64,000 bases of DNA, taken from contig NC_060061.1 of the NCBI RefSeq assembly GCF_020283565.1, forward strand, positions 46,351,362 to 46,415,361. The letters run 5' to 3'. The stretch is from Trifolium pratense. Its lineage: Eukaryota; Streptophyta; Magnoliopsida; Fabales; Fabaceae. The position numbers were made by a program, and so were the translations under genes. Of the stretch, positions 44,684 to 57,434 are shown in pieces. Below the pieces are notes generated by a model that worked only from the letters and a program-made list of their open reading frames with translations, searched no databases and was not told the DNA's origin. Position 1 is the first letter of the stretch. Each line of letters starts with the position of its first letter.

Positions 44684-45765
44684 TATGCTATTTGGCTATT
44701 GTTCATTCACGTGCACATATTGCTCACCCAAAACAAAACCACTTTTCCTTAGCTTTAATTATCATATACTTTTTATTATTCATGTGGTAACATTTACAAT
44801 CTATTAGTATTTTTAAAACATTAATGTTCAAAGAAATAAAAGAAATTGATGAATATTTGACTCATATTTTTAAAGGTGAGGTTACTCTATCTCTTCGTAA
44901 TTTAAGAGTGTTTATCTATTAATTAATGAGAATAAGTCACATAAATATATTTGGATGTGATACATACAATTAACTTGTAACCAACTTTTATTTCACATGC
45001 ATATGACTTGTACTCATTGATTGATGGATAAATACTCTCAAATTATGAAAAGGTAGTTTAGGAAAAACCATTTTTAAAACAAAATTTATGTTGATCGATG
45101 ATAACTTTACTTAAACAATATTTGCATGGTGCCTCATAAAAAAATCTGCGAGGCACGTTCCTTTTTAAGTGTCATTTTAGATTACTACACATATGGTAAT
45201 AATGTACAATTTTGATCGCTAATATTTTTAATTATTTATTATTAAAAATTATGAAAATATTTGTGAGACAAATTGAACAATATCTTATATGATATTTTAA
45301 AAGTTGTTAATGTCACTTGAAACAATCACTGCCCCTTTCACATAGTTTACGAAGCTTTGTAGTATTTGACTCTTACCAAAAGAGAAATAGTATGCCTAAT
45401 TCAACAATATTCCTTCATTTGTCTCCACAACGTAGAAAAAATAACGAGAGATGAGAGAGTAGAGGTGGGAATAGGTCAGGCCGGCTTATAAAGCTTTAAG
45501 GCTTAGCTTACATAGGCTCATGTCATGTCAGTCTATTTCTTTAAATATAGAAAGTAGAAACACCTTAAGATGGAATTATTCTTATATAGTCATATGAACA
45601 AATATAATTCTCTTAGTTACACTCATAAAATTTTAATTTTTCATTTTATTCTTTTAATTATTTCATATATAATCAAAATATTATGAACTCACTTAGGTTG
45701 GTCTAGGGGTGTTGGTTTGGGTCTTTGGAATATGTTTCTCTCAAGGTCTTAAGTGTGTGTCTATA
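44684..45765. other. Gene-free flank, right part of duplicated segment
   Basis: 44684-44760 and 45365-45450 match copy 1; the rest is AT-rich and diverged. Confidence 0.6.
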
Positions 45766-46432
45766 TAGGGGTGATCGCGGTGCGGTTTGGTTCGGTTTTG
45801 AGCATAAAAGTCATCCTAACCGCGAGATAAAAATGCATGCGGTTCGGTTTGGTTCGGTTGATTTTTAAAAAGTCATCCAAACCAAACCAATGCGGTTTGG
45901 ATCGGTTCGGTTGGTGCGGTTTAAAACATAACGATTGTACCGAACAATTTTAAGCATAAAAAAAAATAAAAAATTGAAGTTCCAAAATAACATTGTAGTA
46001 CCAACAAAAATTATTTATCCAAAATAACATTATAGTAACTTACAATTTTAAATATATAAAAAAATTGAATTTTCAAAATAACATCACGGTACCGATAAAA
46101 TTTGTTTATTTAAAATAACATTACAACACCAAAATAAAATTTCAGTACAAAAAATAAAAACAACTTGAAGTTCGATTAATTTGGTCGACTGACTTGGTAA
46201 TTGGGCATGTATATTGGAATATAAATATATTTTCTTTTACGATATTGGAATATAAATATATAATAGTAACTTAATGTGGTTTTTGCGGTTATCCACGGTT
46301 TTTGCGGTTTGCGGTTTTGCGGTTTGCGGTTCAGTAAGAAAGCCATCCAAATACATCCAAACCAAATGCGGTTTTCGGTTTGGTTCGATTTGCGGTTTTA
46401 CTTTTGGATTGGTTCGGATACGATCACCCCTA
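45766..46432. mobile_element. Non-autonomous hAT element with repeated GCGGTTTGG ends
   Basis: Termini TAGGGGTGATCGCGGTGCGG and the complement ending CGATCACCCCTA, flanked by a perfect 8-bp duplication TGTCTATA (45758-45765 and 46433-46440). Both subterminal regions are dense in GCGGTTTGGTTCGGTT. 667 bp; the AT-rich core has no transposase. Confidence 0.9.
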
Positions 46433-46506
46433 TGTCTATATGATCAGTGACCATGGAAGTCTTACTCCCTTGAGATCTTAAGATGTGTGCATAACGCATA
46501 TGCCCT

Positions 46507-47216
46507 TAAGTCACTTTTCTCCCCCGACCCGCCACCTTTCTTTTCTACCTCCTGAATTTCTGTTTATGCCCTTGTGAGGTACTTCGGTTTGTACGAACCG
46601 AACTTTTTTGTCATGCTCAAAAATTTCGGTTAATAAAAACCAAAATTTTGTGTTCCAAATTTTGCGTTTTGTCTGCGTTCCAGATTTCCTGCATAAATTC
46701 ACCATCAGTCCCTCAACTTCCACAATTTATTTGAAATACTAAACGATGTCCGATTTGAGTAAACGACCACTCGTTGAAAAGCTTAGGGTGTTAAGATTAC
46801 AAATATAATTTTTGTTTTGAGGGTTAACTATCCAATTGATTCGGTTTAATCAAATAATGGGTACTGGTACAGAAACGGGGCATAAACTTTTTTTAAACTT
46901 GTAGGTAAATTTTCTCATACTATACTTGATGAAATTTAACAGTTCCGGTGTCAATCCTGTAGTAAATTTTGTCTTCTTTACACTAGATTAAAAATCATTA
47001 TAACATACGACTTATATTCGGAGAGATATAATAAATTTACCACAGGTAGCTCTACATGAATTTTCACATAAATGTTTCTTCTTTTCCATGTTTAACAATT
47101 TCGGTTTGTAGAAACCGAAATAAGTTGGCCAAATTTTTTAAAAATATGAGGGGCAAAATGGGATTTTATACGTGTATAAAAGAAATCCTGGGGGTTGGGA
47201 GAGAAAATGTCTTGTT
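46507..47216. repeat. Degenerate inverted-repeat element
   Basis: ACTTTTCTCCCCCGACCC on the left resembles the complement of the right end (GGGTTGGGAGAGAAAATG). Each side carries a small dyad of the form TTCGGTTTGTA.GAACCGAA (46582, 47099). Possibly a decayed MULE. Confidence 0.45.
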
Positions 47217-48202
47217 ATTTTAGTCTGGAAAAACTATTATTGTTATTATTGTTCTATTAATTTTGTTTTTTATATGGAGGTGAGCTGCAGATAGGTGACC
47301 GAGTTTACTATGGAATTTAAAGTCCAAGCCCATTAAATATAAAGGAATTTTTTTCCTACCCCTACATCTTTTTTAAGCAACATATCATTTTTGTAAAATT
47401 TTATTAGCTTAATTACAGTTTTTTTTTTGTCAAGGGCTTAATTACAATTTTAATCCTCATATTTTTATCCATTCATGAAATTGATCCTCCTATTTTAAAA
47501 TTATTTAATTTTGATCTCTTCATCAAATTTTTATATTTAAAAATGATAATTTAGCAAATTTTAAATGACATAGTATACAATTTGATATATTGAATATTGA
47601 TCAAAAGTAATGAAATTACAAGAATACTTATTAAAAACTTCGGTTGTAATTTCATAAAATGTTCATTAAATATCACACTGCAAACCAACATAGTGTGGCA
47701 CAAGTGATAGATAGTGGCGTCTCCGAGTTTTAGAAGGCTCTGTGCAAAATATAAAAGTGACCCCTTAATAAAAAAAATATAATTTTTTTAAAACAAATTG
47801 TCGATTTAAATTGCATATAGTATATATAAAAAAAAAAATCATACTTATTCTTGTAAACATATAAATTATCAATATTAAACCAATTGCATTAAATTAAATG
47901 GAACAAGAAATACAAAATAATTATCTTTGTATATAACGGCAAAAAGGAACATCTTAATCTAAAATTAAATTTTATGCAAAGATTAAAGTGGACTTGAACT
48001 ATATTTACGAGTATAGATAACTAATCTATTGATACTCATATGATATTTTATGGACAATAGCAATATATAACTATTATTTTAGGGTCTAAAAATTAATCTA
48101 TTAATATACATCTTATATTTTATAGGTATAAATAATATATAAGTAATATTATAGAATCTCAAAATTTTGAGTTGAGGCCCGATGCCGTCGCACATCCCGC
48201 AC
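47217..48202. other. Gene-free spacer
   Basis: AT-rich with T-runs. A GGCTTAATTACA.TTTTAATCC motif near 47405-47455 is typical of MITE ends. No genes. Confidence 0.55.
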
Positions 48203-48394
48203 GTGTATGCGAGACGCCTCTGGTGGTAGATACTTGAGTCTCTTAACCATTTGACCCTGAGTTCGATCATCGACTGGTGCGTATGGAAAAACATTTGTTG
48301 GGAGATGTCAACCCCTTAAATGAATCTCAGTTACTTCGAGTGAATGATCTCTGCAGTTGCACGCGGATGATATTTAACAAAAAAAAAAAAAAAA
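48203..48394 (+). mobile_element. SINE-like retroposon with A-tail
   Basis: A-box-like CTCTGGTGGTAGATACTTGA and B-box-like TGAGTTCGATCATC (48257-48270), ending GCGGATGATATTTAAC plus a 16-base A-tail. Confidence 0.55.
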
Positions 48395-49159
48395 TCACCC
48401 TGCAATTACAATACAACGTAGATAACGAAACTATAGTATCAACAATACTAGCCTGCATTTGCAGTTGAAGCCTACAATTTAAGACTATACCCTTAAGGCC
48501 GTGTCCTTCTATTGTGCCGGTTTCGCCATGTTTTCCCTAGTTGTCCACGAAGAAAAAGTTACCAAAGAATAAAACTTATGCAAAGAGTTCACACCTCTTT
48601 TATAAAGTTTATTGATACTCTTCCATTTCATGTCCCTCTATGACACACGAAACCGAGTCATATATATACAGTATAGTACTAAGTAAATTAGACGTGTAAA
48701 ACACATATCCTGCTTTTAAGTTTATTCATGCTTTTCTCGTCCTTAATAAGAACTGGGGCAAATAAAATTTGAATTGAGATTATAAACACTAGTTGTGGTT
48801 TAAGAAGAATAATGACAACAATCTCTTTATATTTTTATCGTTAATTTTGCTTACTTGACTACTTATTTGGCCACATAATACGCTGAGTTGTATGTTGAAA
48901 AGGAAAACATGTCAATAGTCATTTTCTAACGTTAAAGTTTTTTGAGAAAAATTATCAATATAACAAACAAAATTGAAGTTAAGGGACCAATTTATAACGT
49001 TAATTAGTTAATTGACCAATATAAAATTAATAAATAAGTTAAGGTACCGGTTGTTCAATTTAATCTTCTTTTTATAAGACATTATATTTTATACACGATT
49101 GGAATACCTCCCAAGTAAATAACTTTAGAAGTCGAAGATTAATAGTTTGTTTATGATAA
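48395..49159. other. Gene-free spacer
   Basis: No recognised feature beyond AT-rich short frames. Confidence 0.6.
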
Positions 49160-49190
49160 CTAGGGATAAACCCGTGCGTTGCACGGGTTT
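49160..49190 (-). mobile_element. Second Helitron 3' terminus
   Basis: On the minus strand the hairpin AAACCCGTGC-AAC-GCACGGGTTT (49190-49168) is followed by eight bases ending CTAG and then T. This is the same class of end as the 38.7-kb Helitron. The body would extend rightwards. I could not place its 5' end; a weak candidate (TCTCTAATC preceded by A) is at 51461. Confidence 0.65.
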
Positions 49191-52130
49191 GATTAAAATA
49201 TAAAATTAAAATATTTTTATAAATAAAAAATAATAATTGCGATAACTATAATCACATATAGTTAAATAATAGATATTATTTTAAAATATGATTATATTGA
49301 ATATTAGTATATGAGTAAAAAAAAAAGTTGTTTAGAAATATTAGATTTTTTATTAATTTATATCGTAGTTTGTTTACATTTTAATGTAATAGATCTCTTA
49401 TAATATTTCATAAGTTTGAAAGGATGTATCATTTTTTATTTTATTAGTGTAATAATATAAGATTTTAGTTTTCTTTATATGAGTTGCAATTTTATAGTCA
49501 AATGTCACTTTGTTTTTTATTTTTGATGTATCCCTTATTTTATTATTTTCAATAAGAGTTGGAGGCATACCTAATTATACTTGTAGACAATATTGCTCAT
49601 GAGAAATGTTAAAAAAAGTTTTGATTATAGAATATGATTCATATATGGTGGCTTTGACTATTTATTCCACGTGTTCTCATTTTTTGAAAATTATGTATCA
49701 AATAGCATATTTTGCTTACTACGTTCTATGCAATTTAAGGTTCCAAATAGCTTATCTACTTACTCATCTCTCGTTTTCTTGGAGTTTATTCTCACGTATT
49801 CACTTGGTGAAATTTTATTCCAACTTTATTAGTCCCAATTTTTTAGTCTATTGTTTGGTTCACTTTTTTTTTTTGCTTGGTCCTTTTGTTTTTTGTTTGT
49901 TTTTCTTTTTCTTGGTGAGGTTTGTGTCTCTTCAAAATTATTGTTAGTTTTTGTCCCTCTTATTTAATATTTTCTTGAACATTTATTTTCTTATTATATT
50001 ATATAAACTTGAATATTTATTGTTGTCAATATATAAGTTTGGACGAAGATTTTATATATTTGAATTTTGGTTAAGGTAAAGAAAGTCTTATAGATGAATT
50101 TAAGATTTAACATGTGTCATCTTCTTATTTGCTTAAAAAAATGTCATCTTATTCTTATAAATATTCCACTATTTTATTTTCAGCCGTAACGTAAACATTC
50201 TTTTAGAATATGTACTTAATTTATCCAAAAAGTTATATTATTATGTAAATTAAATTAATAATTTTTGAATTGTTGGTGAATTTTAGTTGTGTGTAAATAT
50301 GTTTAAATATATGTGTGATTATATTTTCTAAATATATGTAAATATATTTTAACATCTACGGTTTTAATAATTTCTAAAATTTATTTTGACAAATGAGCAT
50401 CAACAATTTTTATTTAATAATTTTTGTCTTTTTTTAATTTAATTTAGAAAGTTTTTAGTACAATTCTAAGTGGGAGGAAAAAGTATTTAGCACAATTTCT
50501 AAACTAACATGTTTTTAGCACAATTCTTTTCATCGATTCATTTTATGGTTGTAAGAATAAGATGGCATGCGTAGATTAAAATAGGACCGTCCATTAAAAT
50601 TCATATATACTCATATTGAACCATCCAGATTTAGGCAAGTGTTATACGATAAATGCATGAAGATTATATATTTGGACAACCTCTAAGTCAATTTGAATCA
50701 ATATAACTTCTTGCATGTATTACAATTATAAAAACCGCAAGACTTGAGTGTCAACTACAAAAAAAAAAAAAAAAAAACTTATTTTAATTTCTACTTTGTT
50801 TTTGTTTCTATATTTCTCTTGATCGAGATCAAGTAGATCACATACACATTGTAGACAATATAGTATTTAAAAATGAGACACATATTTATATTTCTAAATT
50901 ATTTGGATTGTCCTCTTTTAATTGAATTCCTCCAACATCAATATACCCTCGATCTATATAAATTTTAAGGCACTTCAAAATCAATAAATAGAAGTCTCTT
51001 TTATCCTCTTCAACTTATTCACATGAAAATAATTAATTATATTTCCATTAATCAACAATTTTTTATACAAATCTTTTACCTTATATAAAATAATAAATGA
51101 AAAAGAAAATAAGAAACAAATAAGCTAAAACATTAGACTAATAAAATAATAAATGAAAAAGAAAAGTTGTCTAATTACAAACATTATATCAATAAAATAA
51201 AAATGATGGTTTACAAACTGCCATTAGAGTTAAATACACATCCTTACATGAGGTGTCATTTCATAGGCTTTATAAGGAGCAAAGATGCAACGTAAGCAAA
51301 AATATAAGTATGTTTTATCCTGTTCTCCTCCTTCACATGAAAAAATAGTCATATTCATATTAATCGATTCAACTCAAAGTTTAATTAATCATCGAACAAA
51401 ACACCGGTTGATATTTAAAAAAATATCCAACCTAAAAAAGAAATAAAAAAATGATTAGAGATGTTTTAAACTCAGAGTAATAGAAAAATTTCAATTTACA
51501 AACATATTAATAGGCAACTATCACATATATGTATATCAATTTATTAATCAATCACATGTAGAAATACCTGATATTCTAAGAGGTTAGACACCATCACATA
51601 CCAAGGACAAAAACCAATATACTTATGATGTAACTATATATATATGCACACAATAGCTTTTAAATCAATTCAAGACACTATAATGTGTAACTTTAAGATA
51701 TGGAAGGTGAAGATGCATAACTTTTTCTCATGGAGATGTTAGACAAAGAAACCATATAGTTTTTGCCATGAGATAGATAAATTAAAATTTTGTTAAAACA
51801 TAGAAGGTAGACTTCCTGGTATGGTGGTGGTGATAATTAGCTTTTGGGTTAACTTTATATAGAGCTTGTGTTTGATAATTAGCTAAATTTACATATTCAA
51901 TATTAGTGTCTCCAAGAATTCTTTGTTTTCAATTCCATTAATAGGAAATTGTAACATACAATATATATTTTAATAAGATATTGCAATGCAATTAAAACAA
52001 TAACATGATGCATCATTCCACCTTTCATTACTTGCAATTCATTTTTGTCTCAATTCAACAACAATAAATTGTGTTAGTTTTTTTTAATATATTATTATTG
52101 TTTATTATTTATTATTAGAGTAACTCTATT
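49191..52130. other. Very AT-rich stretch, possible Helitron body
   Basis: No gene recognised. A 113-residue frame at 49606-49947 is rich in hydrophobic T-rich codons and has no motif. If the Helitron end at 49160 is real, some of this is its body. Confidence 0.5.
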
Positions 52131-52142
52131 ATATGAAATATG

Positions 52143-52862
52143 AAAAGGTTTTAATAAAGATTGTAGATTTTTCTTATAGAGTGTCACATCATCACAATAA
52201 CTTATATGTCTAAGTAGAGTTATAAAATTAGAAGTATGATCCCTTTTAATTCATTAGGCTAAGTAGAAGTATGATCCCTTTGGTTTCAAGCAATCCCTTC
52301 TAAACAATATAAGTAATGAAGAATGATCCCTTTTTAATTCATTTAGTATTGAAAGAATATATTTCAAGCAAGAGAGACACACATTTTTTTTATTATTAAA
52401 TTCAGTTCTTTAAGGGATTGATCAAAGAGGTTTGGAATATCAAAGTGAGTCACTTGCTTGAAATATAATGATTCCTTTTTTTATTAGTATTGAAAGAATT
52501 CCAATAGTCATGAATATTTTGTGGTTATATAAATCTTATATATTAGTTGGTCCATTTTAATTTAATAATTTTTCATTTTAGTTAGTTGGTCTCTTGTAAG
52601 AAGTTATATAGTGATAATTTGATATATTGATAATTAAAATAAAAATAATTTAATTAAAGATAATTAAAATTAAAATGATTTAATTAAAGGAGATGATGAA
52701 AAGGTTATATAGTGATAATTTGATATATTGATAATTAAAATTAAAATGATTTAATTAAAGATAATTAAAATTAAAATGATTTAATTAAAGGAAATGATGA
52801 AAATGTTTTTTAATAGAGATTGTAAACTTTTCTTATAGAGTGCCACATCATCAAAATACTTG
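52143..52862 (+). repeat. Direct repeats around a tandem 94-bp duplication
   Basis: A segment at 52143-52200 (AATAAAGATTGTAGATTTTT, TTATAGAGTGTCACATCATC) recurs at 52805-52862. Between them about 94 bp (GTGATAATTTGATATATTGA, AAAGATAATTAAAATTAAAA) is repeated twice at 52612-52802. Non-coding. Confidence 0.7.
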
Positions 52863-52914
52863 ATTGTGAGCAACTCAACATTCCTTTTACTTGTAAAAGA
52901 TATACAACTAGATG

Positions 52915-52918
52915 ATCA

Positions 52919-52965
<47 letters not shown>

Positions 52966-52967
52966 AA
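52915..52967. repeat. (AAAT)n microsatellite
   Basis: About 13 units of ATAA. Confidence 0.95.
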
Positions 52968-53231
52968 AGTGAATTAAAATTAATTGATAAACTAGTTTGT
53001 CATAAGATTTTTTAGATAAATTTATCTTTCGTTTTCTAGTTTGTCATAATAAGATAACAACGTTAGAAAAATATACTTACATGAACATGACAATTTAGAT
53101 AAGGATGAATGAGGGGCAATATAGTCTTTTGCAGTTACATAAAACAACAAAGAAACAACCGCGAAATATAAGCATAGGATCAACGAAAGTGTCATCATTC
53201 GTATCGTGAACAACAAGAAAACAACCCTTAT

Positions 53232-54607
53232 TTGTCTGTCACTGTTATCGATTCCTCCTCCCTCCACCTTTTATCTTCTTCTTCTTCTTCATATTCCTTC
53301 TCTCACTACTCCTCACTCATCATCATTCAATCTTTCTTCCACCACTCGGTAATTCAATTCTCTCTCTCTTTTCTATCTTTCATTCATTTTTGTGTTCTTT
53401 TCTATATTTTAATTTGAATAATTTGTTCAAATCTTCATGCTTTAATCATTTTTCATTATTTTCTGTCTAAACATTCAATTTATAGTCATCTCATAGTTTA
53501 AGGACCAAATCCGAGGAATAATATTATTTTGGATTATCAATTTTAGGTCTGATTTTATAAATTTTTTAGTAATGACTTTGTTTTGGATTAGTTTATTCGA
53601 GGTTATCTACTGCCATAAATTTGGTGAGACCGGAAAAACATACGAAAAACAGCTTATGACAATTTTCATAACTTTTTTTCAGCTTATTTTCATAAGTTCT
53701 TCAATATAGTATGAAAATAGCTTTTATATCTATAAAAACAATTTATCTTTTTTATTTTTATTTATCTTTTATTTTTTTGATATAAAAATAGCTTATGTAA
53801 TAAGCGCTTATGCTATAAGCTTCAAATAAGCTGTTTATCCAAATAGGCTCTAGCTATATTGCAATTTCCATTCACTGAGAAAAATAGATTTAAAGCACTT
53901 GAAAAAGTAATTGATACTTTATATGGTAGACATATGGTCAGGAATTTGAACTAAAATGAAAAGCTTAATTATAAATGAAATTTTTATTTTTATTTTTGTA
54001 TTAGATTAGCTCATGTACCAAAAAAAAATGAAATTTTTATTCATGTACCAAAGGTTCCTCTTCCTGTTAGTGTGATGATTTTTTTCTTTATTTTCTAATA
54101 CATGTTTGATACCATTGTTGGGCCGAGAGGGGCAGTCTCATGTCCCGCCTTCTCGGCCCAATGTGTACATACTAACAGCAGCATATCTTATCAATTTTCC
54201 AACTAACTTCCCCAATTAGCTCATAGCAACTTGTATTGTAGCATAGAGGAATTTTGAACAAACCACCATTGTTCTTACGATATATAGTACAAAGTGTGTG
54301 TTGTTAAATAGCGGTTATAGCACTGATGTGTAGCAGAATTCGAATAACCTGTTATGTTCCAAATGACTTCTTAGTTCATCTCGCCTTTTTCCAATTTATA
54401 CAAGGATATTTTAATTTAGTTATTTGTTTTAATGAAAAGCACTTATTTTTCTCAAACTCTTGCAGAAAAAAGCAGAAGCATCACTGCTAGGACTAGTTAC
54501 TTTCTTCTTCTCATTATATCCTTTTAAGACGAAGTTCCTGCGATCACTCTAGATTTTTTATCAAGTGTTTTTGCTTCTCCTCGGAAACTCGTCAACAATC
54601 TCACTCG
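53232..54607 (+). promoter_or_regulatory. Probable 5' leader of the MsrA gene, split by an intron
   Basis: 53232-53348 is a CT-rich stretch typical of a plant leader, ending CCACTCG before GTAATTC (donor-like). 54466 follows CTCTTGCAG (acceptor-like) and leads to the ATG at 54608. The proposed intron (53349-54465) contains a MITE remnant at 53650-53850 and a hairpin with 11-bp perfect arms TTGGGCCGAGA/TCTCGGCCCAA (54118-54128 and 54151-54161). It is a prediction without transcript evidence. Confidence 0.5.
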
Positions 54608-55943
54608 ATGTACTTGCTGAACAGATTTTGGTTTGGTAGTGCCACAAAGGCAACAGAGAATATGGATTCATCCATTGCTCAAGGACCAGACCATGACAGA
54701 CCTGCACTAGGTCAAGAGTTTGCCCAGTTTGGTGCCGGCTGTTTTTGGAGTGTTGAGCTTTCCTTCCAGAGAGTGGCTGGGGTGACCAAGACCGAGGTTG
54801 GTTATAGCCAGGGACTTTTGCATAATCCTAGCTACTCGGATGTGTGTTCAGGGACCACAAGACACTCGGAGGTTGTCAGAGTCCAGTATGATCCTAAAGA
54901 ATGTAGCTATGAGTCTCTACTTGATGCATTCTGGGCTAGACACGATCCTACCACACTGAATCGACAGGTACATATAAAGTTTGTTATTTGTTCTATTGAC
55001 TTCCGGATTATCAGTGTATTCGTTTTGGTTTCTTAGCAATTAAGATTTCTTTAGAATTATCTAACGACTCCTAATAACAAGTTATAACCATTTTGTAATA
55101 CTTGTTTGCGTCATTGCAAGTGCTAGTTTTTCCTTTTTTTAGATTGCAGTAAAGAACTAGTCGCTAAACTAGATATTACTTATCATAGATATACTTTACA
55201 ACATCATTATCAATATCTTACAATGCGTGTGACTGTGAGTCATGTCTCGAACTCTAATTTGTATCGATTTTGAACATGAATCTCATCTTGAGTCCTGATA
55301 CATGCGGAACCCTGATTCACTATCATGAATCCTAACTCATTTCGTATAGCAGGACACTTTTCTTTTGTCATTTGCTTTATGACTTAAATCTTGAATTATT
55401 TTGACGCTAGTAGATTATTTACAAGTTCTTACCAATATAGACCTCCAATAAAACTCATTAACATCGAGACTAACTAACTAGCTTGATATGGAATCATCCA
55501 TATCTTTTATTACATTTGTATCTTCTTCTTTCTCTCATCATCAGAATCATTTGTTTCTTCGATTTTTCCCTTAAAACACACCAATTTTGCAAAAATTCTT
55601 TTCGACATTCAAATGCATCCATGTATGACTCCGAATATATGCACTCTTTACCTTAATTGTTAAGTAACCATTTGATCTTTCTATGTAACAGGGGAATGAT
55701 GTGGGAACACAATACAGATCTGGAATATACTATTACACCCCTGAACAAGAGGAAGCAGCGCGAGAATCATTGGAACAACAACAAAAAAAGTTAAACAGGA
55801 AGATCGTTACTGAGATCCTTCCTGCTAAAAACTTCTACAAGGCAGAAGAGTATCATCAACAGTATCTTGAGAAAGGCGGTAGATTTGGTTACAAGCAATC
55901 TTCTTCCAAGGGATGCAATGATCCAATTCGATGCTACGGTTAA
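54608..55943 (+). CDS. MSRA: Peptide methionine-S-sulfoxide reductase A (two coding exons)
   Basis: Joins 54608-54967 and 55692-55943, 203 residues; donor CAG/GTACAT and acceptor AACAG/GGG are in phase. MsrA reduces methionine-S-sulfoxide in proteins, using thioredoxin. The active-site motif is GCFWSVE (residues about 46-52) with the catalytic Cys, followed by [23 protein letters not shown] and [20 protein letters not shown], all family hallmarks. The C-terminus [11 protein letters not shown] carries the resolving cysteines. Most MsrA proteins have Gly after GCFW; here it is Ser. The length and absence of an obvious long transit peptide suggest the cytosolic plant type. The start at MYLLNRF resembles legume relatives as I recall them; a second Met (MDSSIAQG) at residue 19 is a possible alternative. 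The gene looks intact. Confidence 0.95.
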
Positions 55944-56180
55944 TTAATATGCTCATCGCCACCAACTAGTTTAGATGTTGGAAGGATATAGTCTTATAGA
56001 TAAGTATTTATTAATAAAACTAAGTTTCACACTACATACTCTATTGTATTTTTGGGTTGTTGAAGTTTTTTATCAAATGAGCCATGTAGTTGGTGTTTTC
56101 TATGTACAGTTTTATAATGAAGTGCTCTATAATATACCTTTAATTAGTGCCACTTTGAGTTATGATAACAATTATATAAT
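55944..56180 (+). terminator. Probable 3' untranslated region of MsrA
   Basis: AATAAA at 56013-56018, about 70 bp after the stop codon, is the best polyadenylation signal. Confidence 0.5.
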
Positions 56181-57297
56181 TTAGAGATATTTTTCTAACA
56201 CATCTCACTAGTTAGTGTCACATGTCACAGCTCACAGTGGAGACTTATGTGACAACTCCCAAGTCAATGTGTAGCTAGTGATGCAGCTTCATGGAACCTT
56301 CACAGCATTTTATATTAAGTCTCATATTGTGGCACGACGGTTTCGCTGCAAACTTAGTTTCTCTCTTAATCCAATGAGTTTGCAGCGAACCATACTATGC
56401 TGCCACCGTAAAGGATCTATATACGATTAGGAGTGTTCAAATCAAAATCGATTCAAATGAATGCCACTGCTGAATATGACTGCAGTGGCGGCATAAACCA
56501 TATCTAGAGTTGTTAGACTGAGATAAATAATCTAATGTTTATCACTTAGTACAACAGTTTTGCAATGAATTGTACTACTGTGTAACCACGACAGAGGAAC
56601 CACAAATTTTTCTCTTAAATGTGAATCCTTTGCGGTGGTCACACAGTGCCGCCAGCTTCAGATCAGATAAATAATTAATTTGTCTCTTTCTTAATCCAAT
56701 GGCTCTGCAACATTATGTAGCTAGCTGGTTGAGAGAATAGGCAAGAATCCATACAATTGATGATGATGGTGATGATGATGATGATGATGAAGAATCCACA
56801 GAATTTAGGATTTTCATTATTGGATTGTTTGACAACCATGTATCCTCAACGTTTCAAATGAATGAACTTGTAATTAGGCATGGCAACTGGTATCCCAATA
56901 TCTATTGCCATGTCTAAATATGTGAAGTGTGACTTTCACGTCTAGGACTAAATATGTGAAGTGTGACTCAAATAAACTTATAAACATCAATGAAGCATTA
57001 CTTATTTTATCATTAATCATTAATATTATATTTATTATATTTCAATTTACCTCACTACTCTATTAACTTTTTTATCGACAAAATATTTAATAAATAAAAG
57101 TTATTCCGTCATAAAAATTACTCCCGCAACTATGTTAAGTTATAAGATTGACGTAGTAATTAAGAGAAAGGACGGGGGAAATCATGTTCTCGACCGTGTC
57201 TCTGAGAGACAATTGAGAGCGAGTGAAAGAATTAAAAAGTGGAGATAAAATGATCTCGATTCGATTTCTCAACTTGAATAATAACTAAAAAAAATTA
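56181..57297. other. Gene-free spacer
   Basis: Contains dyads around TTTGCAGCGAA/TTCGCTGCAAA (56340-56395) and a (GAT)n run at 56760-56790. No coding region. Confidence 0.55.
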
Positions 57298-57434
57298 ACC
57301 AATCATGTTGTTCAGTAGTTATTGACGCTGGACTTAGTAGGAAGAAACACAGTTCGATCCTCCGCAACTACGATCGGGAGGGGACTAGAACACTTTGATG
57401 CATAACCGACCTCTGAATCCGATTTTGATAATAA
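57298..57434 (+). mobile_element. SINE, third family, copy 1
   Basis: TTCAGTAGTTATTGACGCTG (A-box region) and CACAGTTCGATCCTCC (B-box), then GCAACTACGATCGGGAGGGG. The same element lies inverted at 59848-59987. Its 3' end abuts the LINE tail. Confidence 0.75.

Larger units (their letters stand above)
35093..45465. repeat. Segmental duplication, copy 2 (expanded by insertions)
   Basis: Collinear with 18955-21415 but about 8 kb longer. Identified insertions are the MULE (36866-37999) and the Helitron (38746-44683). Sequence just left of 38745 and just right of 44684 joins to give the uninterrupted sequence seen near 20516-20545. Confidence 0.8.

Noticed and set aside
49606..49947. 113-residue hydrophobic frame resembling a membrane protein
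   Set aside because: Its Phe/Leu richness follows from T-rich DNA; no start context, motif or neighbours support it.
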